Shown: one piece after another, positions 1 to 5,070 of the stretch
How the letters are laid out: every line of letters starts with the position of its first letter
Numbering within the stretch: position 1 is the first letter of the stretch
NCBI GenBank assembly: GCA_946615495.1
Contig: CAMOHY010000128.1
Coordinates: 1 to 6,473 of the forward strand
DNA: 6,473 bases
Direction: 5' to 3'
Origin: an uncultured Clostridia bacterium
Lineage (GTDB): Bacteria; Bacillota; Clostridia; Christensenellales; Aristaeellaceae
Translations under genes and position numbers: made by a program
Notes under the pieces: model-generated
Told to the model about the DNA's origin: nothing
Seen by the model: only the letters and a program-made list of their open reading frames with translations
Databases searched by the model: none

Positions 1-23
1 GGGCGGATGATATCCGCCCCTAC
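1..23. repeat. Perfect inverted repeat at the left edge, likely part of an interspersed palindromic repeat
   Basis: GGGCGGAT, a 3-nt GAT loop and ATCCGCCC form a perfect 8-bp hairpin at 1-19, followed by CCTAC. Read on the other strand it becomes GTAGGGGCGGATATCATCCG..., a style of short GC-rich palindrome I associate with intergenic repeats in gut Clostridia; that association is from memory. No T-run follows, so it is not a standard Rho-independent terminator on the + strand. The window edge may cut it, so its full extent is unknown. Confidence 0.5.
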
Positions 24-320
24 AGCTTCCCGTCATGTTTTTTGTGCGCTTTTTTGTTTGCGAGACAGCCCCATGCTTTTCCGGTTTTCTGTGATGCGAA
101 CGCATCACGGGCGGAAAATTTAAAAGAAATGAAAAATTCTTCCGCGGGGACAAGCTCCGCTCCAGATTTGTTTAGGTTAAGATTCAAACGCCCAAGAAGG
201 CGGCCTGCCTCAAAACAGCTTAGGGAACAAGACGGCGCTTTCGGGCGTCTTTTCAACGCGGGCGCATTCAATGTTTAGAAAAAATTTATATTTATAACGG
301 CTCATGCCCCTGCTTTTGCA
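20..320. other. Non-coding stretch without a supportable gene
   Basis: Both strands are open over roughly 20-280, but neither frame looks real. The + frame would start at a TTG (42) and the - frame at an ATG (271), and neither has a Shine-Dalgarno sequence. The translations are rich in Arg, Ala, Phe and Ser with no recognisable motif and largely mirror each other. Positions 275-300 are very AT-rich. The stretch is probably the 3' flank of an upstream gene plus repeat-like filler. I see no tRNA, CRISPR or riboswitch pattern in it. Confidence 0.5.
229..253 (+). terminator. Weak terminator-like hairpin
   Basis: AAGACG (229-234) pairs perfectly with CGTCTT (246-251) around a GC-rich, partly mismatched interior, and the 3' arm runs into four T residues. 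It could end transcription from a gene left of the window. The inner stem is imperfect and the T-run is short, so the call is tentative. Confidence 0.3.
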
Positions 321-349
321 TGGAAATTTGCCGGAAGAAATGCTATAAT
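321..349 (+). promoter_or_regulatory. Extended -10 promoter of the STAS/ABC transporter operon
   Basis: The -10 hexamer is a perfect TATAAT (344-349) preceded by TGC, giving the TGnTATAAT extended -10 typical of vegetative (SigA) promoters in Gram-positive bacteria. At the ideal 17-bp spacing the -35 would be TGGAAA (321-326), a 4/6 match to TTGACA. Transcription should begin near 355-357, leaving a leader of about 65 nt before the first gene. I see no riboswitch or T-box in that leader. Nothing stronger lies ahead of the later genes, so this probably drives all four. Confidence 0.75.
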
Positions 350-400
350 GAATCGGACTTTTGATTGAATTGGTTCCTGAAGCACAGAAGAAGGATCAAA

Positions 401-407
401 AAGGAGG
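401..407 (+). promoter_or_regulatory. Ribosome binding site of the STAS gene
   Basis: AAGGAGG is a full-strength Shine-Dalgarno sequence. The gap to the ATG at 420 is 12 nt of A-rich sequence, slightly long. No nearer in-frame start exists, so it fixes the start at 420. Confidence 0.8.
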
Positions 408-419
408 AAAAAATAAAAT

Positions 420-716
420 ATGAAAATCAACAAAGAAAAAACCGGCCAAGAGCTGACCTTCAGCCTGGAGGGCAGGCTGGACACCGTCACCGCCCCCGAA
501 CTGGAAAGGGAACTGAACGCCGAATTGGACGGCGCGGAAGCCCTCACGCTGGATTTGGGCAAGCTGGAGTATATTTCTTCCGCCGGGCTGCGGGTGCTGC
601 TGAGCGCGCATAAGGCGATGGCGCGCAAGGGCGGGCTCAAAATTCTCAACGCCAACGAAATTGTGCGCGAAGTGTTCGATGTGACCGGCTTTTCTGATAT
701 TCTGAACATCGCGTAA
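420..716 (+). CDS. STAS-domain protein, anti-sigma factor antagonist type (SpoIIAA/RsbV-like)
   Basis: This 98-aa protein is a single STAS domain of the usual length. Visible landmarks are LEGRLDTVTAPELE (residues 16-29), the strand LTLDLGKLEYIS (42-53), the switch-helix motif SSAGLRVLL (53-61) and the terminal helix IVREVFDVTGF (81-91). In SpoIIAA and RsbV the matching motif is DSSG, with the first Ser phosphorylated by an RsbW/SpoIIAB kinase; alignment makes Ser54 the likely acceptor here, with the preceding Asp replaced by Ser53. Such proteins are cytosolic switches that bind HATPase-type kinases when unphosphorylated. It is first in the operon, 13 nt beyond its ribosome binding site. No sigma factor or stand-alone kinase is visible nearby, but the ATPase at the operon's end carries an RsbW-like extension, which may be its partner (inference). 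The family call is firm; the target is not known. Confidence 0.9.
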   Translation: MKINKEKTGQELTFSLEGRLDTVTAPELERELNAELDGAEALTLDLGKLEYISSAGLRVLLSAHKAMARKGGLKILNANEIVREVFDVTGFSDILNIA

Positions 717-736
717 AAAGCGAAGGGGCCGCTTTT
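716..736 (+). other. Intra-operon hairpin at the STAS stop codon
   Basis: AAAAGCG (716-722) and CGCTTTT (730-736) form a perfect 7-bp stem with a 7-nt AAGGGGC loop, beginning on the last base of the STAS stop codon. It is followed by CGCGGG, not a T-run, although the 3' arm itself ends in TTTT. It may be a partial terminator or an mRNA processing or stability element separating the small regulator from the long transporter message. A 10-nt palindrome, AAAGCGCTTT, lies just downstream at 764-773. Confidence 0.4.
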
Positions 737-798
737 CGCGGGTCCACCCAGGGCGGAAAAAATAAAGCGCTTTGCAATAACAAAGGGAGGAAAAAACG

Positions 799-1224
799 AT
801 GTATAAGAAAATAGGCATTCTTGCGCTGGCGCTTGCGCTGATTGCTGCCGGCCTGTCCGCCGCCAGCTTGATCCTTGCCGCGAAACCGGCGGAAGAAAAA
901 ACGGCGGATATCCAGTATGTTTTGTATCTGGGCACCAATGACAAGGACACGAACGAGCCGGTATGCGCGCCGGAGGAGGCAAAGGAAAAAGCGAAGGAAA
1001 TCTTAATCAAGCATTTCGGCGGCTATACCATCCAGGAGGCTAATGGCGGCTGGGTCGGCGACGACGGAACCCTGTATCAGGAATACACCCTCGTCATCTA
1101 CCTGAGCGACACAACGGCCGATAAGGTGCACCAGGCGTCCGACGACCTGATTGCGGCCTTCAACCAGAGCTCTGTGCTGATTCAGATGAACCGGACAGAA
1201 ACTGAATTCTACGCGGGAAAATAA
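799..1224 (+). CDS. Membrane-anchored or secreted DUF3574-like protein
   Basis: This 141-aa protein starts at an ATG 8 nt after AGGGAGG (784-790). Residues 5-27 form one hydrophobic segment after a YKK start, so it is either an N-terminal membrane anchor or a signal peptide cleaved around LILAA-KPA; there is no lipobox cysteine. The remaining roughly 110 residues are predicted to be extracytoplasmic. They resemble DUF3574 in order and spacing: LYLG (42-45), an Ala/Lys-rich helix, HFGGYTIQEANGGW (72-85), DDGTLYQEYTLVIYL (88-102) and FNQSSVLIQ (121-129). The last matches the FxQxSVL signature I recall for that family, whose function is unknown. Lying between the STAS gene and the transporter, it may be an exported accessory of the importer, but nothing in its sequence shows a role. 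The DUF3574 link is by eye and moderately secure. Confidence 0.65.
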   Translation: MYKKIGILALALALIAAGLSAASLILAAKPAEEKTADIQYVLYLGTNDKDTNEPVCAPEEAKEKAKEILIKHFGGYTIQEANGGWVGDDGTLYQEYTLVIYLSDTTADKVHQASDDLIAAFNQSSVLIQMNRTETEFYAGK

Positions 1225-1253
1225 GCGGCGGAAAAAGGAACAGGGCGTTCAAG

Positions 1254-1324
1254 GGGAGGACCGCTTGTGGGCCGCGAGGGGGCGTGCTGTTATCCTGACC
1301 ATTCGTGAAGGAGCTTTTGTATGA
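1254..1324 (+). promoter_or_regulatory. Possible translated leader before the transporter gene
   Basis: GGGGAGG (1254-1260) is a strong Shine-Dalgarno sequence not used by any annotated gene. Six nt later a GTG (1267) opens a 13-codon frame, read as MGREGACCYPDHS, whose TGA (1306-1308) touches the transporter's own AAGGAG. An alternative TTG (1265) opens a 19-codon frame whose TGA overlaps the transporter ATG as ATGA at 1321-1324. Either could couple translation to the transporter. Both starts are non-ATG and the purine run may be chance. Confidence 0.25.
1308..1313 (+). promoter_or_regulatory. Ribosome binding site of the binding-protein/permease gene
   Basis: AAGGAG lies 7 nt before the ATG at 1321, ideal spacing. 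It selects this start, which also gives a complete signal peptide. Confidence 0.8.
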
Positions 1325-4300
1325 AAAAACAGTTTTTCGCGCTGCTGGCGGCGCTGCTGGTTTTCGCTGCCCTTCCGGCCTATGCCGGGGAGGAGATTAC
1401 GGATTCCGCGCAGCTGAACGCGCCGGGCATGGTCGTGGGCGTATCCCAAGGCAGCGCGGCGGAATCGATCATTCGCAAGGAATTGCCCCAGGCAGGATTG
1501 GCTTTTTTCATGGACAACAGCACAGCGTACATGGCGGTGTCCCAGGGAAAGATCGACGCCTATATTTACGATTTGAACCAGATGCGCATCGCCGCCAAAA
1601 GCGGCGTTCCCGGCGTGCACCTGCTGGATGAAACGCTGGGCGAACCTATCCAGGTCGCCGTGGGGATTTCTCCCGCGTCGAAAATCCCCGACCTGGAAGG
1701 AAAGCTCAACCAGTTCATCGGCCAAATCAGGGCGGACGGCACGCTGGACGATATGTACCGCCGCTGGGCGGTGGACGGCAAGGAAACCATGCCGGACATC
1801 GCGCTGCCGGGAAACCCCGCCCTGCATTTGACGGTGGGCACCACGGGCATCGTGCCGCCTTACAGCTACTATAAGGGAACGGAACTGACGGGCTATGATA
1901 TCGAGCTGGCCCGCCGTTTTGCCGCATGGCTTGGGGCGAATGTGCAGTTTAAGGTATATGATTACGACGCCGTCATCGCCGCCGCTGCCGCCGGCGATGT
2001 GGACTGCGTTATGGCCAACCTGAACATCACCTCCGAGCGGCAGGAAGCGGTGCGTTTTTCCGATGTGCTGTATGAGGAAAGGCTGGGCGTGATGGTGCGC
2101 GGAGAAGCGCAGAGGAAAACCGAAGCCGCCCCAGCCTGGCAGGCCTACAACGGCAAACGCCTTGGCGTGATCGTCGGCGGGCTGATGGAGAAAGTGGCGC
2201 ACACCTACTTCCCCGACAGTGAATATATATACCTGAACGGCTACCCGGACTGCATTGCCGCCCTGCTGGCGGGAAAAATCGACGCCTACCTGGGCGACGA
2301 GCCGGGGCTGAAATCGGTGCATGCGGAGCAGCCCCAAATTGATTATATCCGGGAGCGGATTACCAACCAGGAATACAGCTTCGCTTTCCGGAAAAACGAC
2401 CCGAAAAGCGCCGCCCTGTGCGAAGAGCTGAACGCCTTCCTGGCAAAATGTCACGCTGACGGCACCATACAGGAGCTGGACGATATCTGGTTCGGGGTGG
2501 ATGAGGAACGCAAGGTTGTGGATATGTCCGGCCTGACCGGTGAAAAAGGCGCCATCCGCGTCGTCACCACCTCTACGGATATGCCCTTTTCCTACATTAA
2601 GGACGACAAAAACGTAGGCTACGATATCGACCTGGTGGTGCGCTTCTGCCGCTACGCCGGGTACAGCCTGGAGCTGGGCGACGTGGATTTTGCCGCCCGC
2701 ATCCCGGCCATCCAGTCCGGAAAATATGACTTTACCACCGATATGAACGTGACGGAGGAGCGCAAGGAGCAGGTGCTCTTTTCCGATCCCACCTCCACCG
2801 GCGGCGTGGTGCTGGCGATCCTGAACGAGGGCAGCGCGGCGGAAGCCGCATCTTCGCCCTTTGCCGCTTTTGAGGGCAAGAGCATCGGCGCACAGACGAC
2901 CACAATCTCCGGCAATGTGGCGCAGAGCGTAATTCCAAATATCACGTTGAGCTACTTCGACACCCAGGCTGACGCCATGACAGCGCTGCGCTTGGGCAAA
3001 GTGGATGCTTGGGTCACCGAAGAACCCACTGCCGCTTTTATGCTGATCGAAAACGATGATTTGGAAATTTATCCAGATCGTCTGGACAGCAGTTTCTTTG
3101 CTTCCGTTTTTGCCAAGAACGAGGCGGGTCAGGCTTTGCGCGATGCGTACAGCGCCTTTGTGGACGGGCTGCGCGCGGATGGAACGCTGGCGGAAATCAA
3201 GGAAATCTGGTTCGGCGCGGACGACGCGAAGCGCACCGTGCTGGATTATGAGGCCCTGCCCGCTGCCCGCGGCACCCTGCGCATGGCGGTGGATACGTCC
3301 ATTCTGCCGTTTGCCTATGTGAAGGAGAATCGCATCGTGGGCTACGATGTGGATATCGCCGCCCGTTTCTGCGAGGCCAACGGCTATGGGCTTGAGATCG
3401 TGCCCATGGATTGTGGCGGCATTCTGCCGTCTGTGCAATCAGGAAAATGTGATTTTTCGGGCTGCGGCATTACCGTTACCGAAGAAGGGGCCGAAAGCGT
3501 GCTGTTCAGCTCCGCCACCTATGACAGCGGCACGGTGCTGGTTGTCCGAAAAAGGGAACTTGCAAACTCCCTTGTACAGTCCGGCGTGTTCACCTCTCTT
3601 TCCCAGCTGAACGGCAAGCGCATCGGCGTGCAGACCGGCACCAGCTTTGACCAAGCGGTGAGCGAACAGCTTCCCAACGCAAAAATTGCGTACTACAATA
3701 CCAAGGCCGATATGATTAACGCGCTCTTGACCTATAAAATCGACGCCTACGCGGTGGATGAACCCGTTGCGAAGGCCCAGATGCGGCAAAATGACAAGCT
3801 CACATACGTGCCGGAATACATGGAAAGCTTCGATTTTGCCTATGTGTTTTCCAAAACCGACGAGGGCCAGGCGCTTTGCGATCAGTTCAGCGAATACCTG
3901 CGCGGCATCCGGGAGGATGGTACCTTGGAAGCCATCGAGGCCAAATGGTTCAGCGACGATGCGGCCCAAAAGACCCTTGCGGATTACGAAAGCTTCCCTG
4001 CAGCCAATGGAAAGCTGCGGATGGCGACGGAGGCGATGTACGAGCCCTTCAGCTATATTTTGAACAGTGACGTTGTGGGCTATGATATCGATATCGCCGT
4101 CCATTTCTGCCAGGCGTATGGGTACGGCTTGGAAATTGTGGATATGAGCTTTGACGCCGTGCTGCCGGCTGTGCAGTCCGGCAAATGTGATTTCGGCGGC
4201 GCTGGCATCACCATCACGGAAGAACGGAAGCAAAGCGTGCTGTTTTCAGCGCCCAACTTTTCCGGCGGCACGGTCATGGCGGTGCTCAAGGCGGAGAAGC

Positions 4301-5070
4301 CCGCGGCGCCTGCCACGAAAGCTGTTTCTGGCGCCGCGGCGCAGGAGGAAACCTTCCGGGACGGCCTGGCAGCCAGCTTCCATAAGACCTTTATCCGGGA
4401 AGGCCGATGGCAATTGTTCCTGGAGGGCGTGGGAAACACCATGCTCATTACCCTGCTTTCCATCCTCTTTGGCACAGCGCTGGGCTTTTTGCTCTTTATG
4501 CTCTGCCGCAACGGCAACCCCGCCGCCAACGGCGTCACCCGGTTTTCCATGTGGATGGTGCAGGGCACGCCCATGGTGGTGCTGCTCATGATTCTGTACT
4601 ACATCATTTTCGGCTCCGTGGCCATCAGCGGCGTTGCGGTGGCGGTGATCGGCTTCACCCTCACCTTTGGCGCGGCAGTGTTCGGCCTCATCAAAATGGG
4701 CGTGGGCACCATCGACCGGGGCCAGTATGAAGCGGCCTACGCTTTGGGCCACTCCAACCGCCACACCTTCTTTAAAATCATCCTGCCCCAGGCCATTCCC
4801 CATGTGCTGCCCGCCTATCAGGGCGAAATCGTGGGGCTCATCAAGGCCACGGCCATCGTGGGCTATATCGCCGTGCAGGATTTGACCAAGATGGGCGATA
4901 TCGTGCGCAGCCGCACCTACGAAGCCTTCTTCCCCCTGATTGCCGTCACGGTCATCTACTTCGTGCTGGAAGGGCTGTTCAGCTTCTTTGTCAGCCGGGT
5001 CCGCATCAGCGTTGATCCCAAGAAACGCAAGCGTGAAAAGATTTTGAAGGGGGTAAACGCCCATGATTAA
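1321..5070 (+). CDS. Amino acid ABC transporter: multi-domain substrate-binding/permease fusion
   Basis: This 1249-aa polypeptide is predicted to combine the receptor and membrane channel of a polar amino acid importer. Residues 1-22 are a signal peptide with an A-Y-A cleavage motif at 20-22. SBP_bac_3 halves then alternate: lobe-2 type at about 30-150, 274-395, 514-635 and 758-881; lobe-1 type at 168-260, 411-501, 651-744 and 897-990. A Pro/Ala linker (990-1010) leads to a HisM/GlnP-type permease with about five membrane segments (near 1035-1062, 1080-1100, 1101-1127, 1166-1190, 1202-1225), QGTPMVVLL at 1081-1089 and the EAA loop, E1137-A-A, G1143 and I1154-L-P, which contacts the ATPase. 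An outside N-terminus and five segments put the C-terminus in the cytosol, as expected. Lactococcal GlnP has only two fused binding domains, so this one is unusually long. The ligand-binding Arg is replaced by Gly723 in the third lobe-1 copy. The substrate is unknown; glutamine, glutamate, cystine or histidine types are all possible. It overlaps the ATPase gene by 8 nt. Confidence 0.9.
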   Translation: MKKQFFALLAALLVFAALPAYAGEEITDSAQLNAPGMVVGVSQGSAAESIIRKELPQAGLAFFMDNSTAYMAVSQGKIDAYIYDLNQMRIAAKSGVPGVHLLDETLGEPIQVAVGISPASKIPDLEGKLNQFIGQIRADGTLDDMYRRWAVDGKETMPDIALPGNPALHLTVGTTGIVPPYSYYKGTELTGYDIELARRFAAWLGANVQFKVYDYDAVIAAAAAGDVDCVMANLNITSERQEAVRFSDVLYEERLGVMVRGEAQRKTEAAPAWQAYNGKRLGVIVGGLMEKVAHTYFPDSEYIYLNGYPDCIAALLAGKIDAYLGDEPGLKSVHAEQPQIDYIRERITNQEYSFAFRKNDPKSAALCEELNAFLAKCHADGTIQELDDIWFGVDEERKVVDMSGLTGEKGAIRVVTTSTDMPFSYIKDDKNVGYDIDLVVRFCRYAGYSLELGDVDFAARIPAIQSGKYDFTTDMNVTEERKEQVLFSDPTSTGGVVLAILNEGSAAEAASSPFAAFEGKSIGAQTTTISGNVAQSVIPNITLSYFDTQADAMTALRLGKVDAWVTEEPTAAFMLIENDDLEIYPDRLDSSFFASVFAKNEAGQALRDAYSAFVDGLRADGTLAEIKEIWFGADDAKRTVLDYEALPAARGTLRMAVDTSILPFAYVKENRIVGYDVDIAARFCEANGYGLEIVPMDCGGILPSVQSGKCDFSGCGITVTEEGAESVLFSSATYDSGTVLVVRKRELANSLVQSGVFTSLSQLNGKRIGVQTGTSFDQAVSEQLPNAKIAYYNTKADMINALLTYKIDAYAVDEPVAKAQMRQNDKLTYVPEYMESFDFAYVFSKTDEGQALCDQFSEYLRGIREDGTLEAIEAKWFSDDAAQKTLADYESFPAANGKLRMATEAMYEPFSYILNSDVVGYDIDIAVHFCQAYGYGLEIVDMSFDAVLPAVQSGKCDFGGAGITITEERKQSVLFSAPNFSGGTVMAVLKAEKPAAPATKAVSGAAAQEETFRDGLAASFHKTFIREGRWQLFLEGVGNTMLITLLSILFGTALGFLLFMLCRNGNPAANGVTRFSMWMVQGTPMVVLLMILYYIIFGSVAISGVAVAVIGFTLTFGAAVFGLIKMGVGTIDRGQYEAAYALGHSNRHTFFKIILPQAIPHVLPAYQGEIVGLIKATAIVGYIAVQDLTKMGDIVRSRTYEAFFPLIAVTVIYFVLEGLFSFFVSRVRISVDPKKRKREKILKGVNAHD
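1396..4290 (+). repeat. Four tandem in-gene repeats of about 242 codons (lobe 2 - lobe 1 units)
   Basis: The periplasmic-type part of the transporter is a regular series. The xDGT motif recurs at residues 138, 379, 619 and 865 and the GYD motif at 191, 433, 674 and 920, so the period is 240-246 residues. The last two lobe-1 copies agree at about 52 of 93 positions by my count (for example GYGLEIV and VQSGKCDF in both). The first unit is the most diverged. Similarity extends to the DNA, with near-identical stretches around 3342-3362 and 4078-4098. This indicates expansion by internal tandem duplication. Confidence 0.85.
5046..5053 (+). promoter_or_regulatory. Ribosome binding site of the ATPase gene, inside the permease gene
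   Basis: GAAGGGGG(T) lies about 9 nt before the ATG at 5063, within the last codons of the permease. With the 8-nt gene overlap this suggests translational coupling, keeping permease and ATPase in balance. Confidence 0.7.

Noticed and set aside
20..278. Overlapping open frames on both strands before the promoter
   Set aside because: No Shine-Dalgarno sequence on either strand, one uses a TTG start, and neither product shows a motif.
302..1010. Two - strand frames (226 and 204 codons) opposite the STAS and DUF3574-like genes
   Set aside because: The + strand genes have strong ribosome binding sites and recognisable folds. The antisense products look random.
1288..1296. TGTTATCCT, an extended -10-like sequence before the transporter gene
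   Set aside because: The hexamer matches only 4/6 and no -35 lies at 16-18 bp (TTGTGG is at 20 bp). Read-through from the upstream promoter is a sufficient explanation.
1249..4233. Long open frames on the - strand opposite the transporter gene (729 and 264 codons)
   Set aside because: They are antisense shadows of a GC-rich, repeated gene. The translations are rich in His, Gly, Arg and Gln without domains, and the + strand has a signal peptide, binding-domain motifs and permease motifs.
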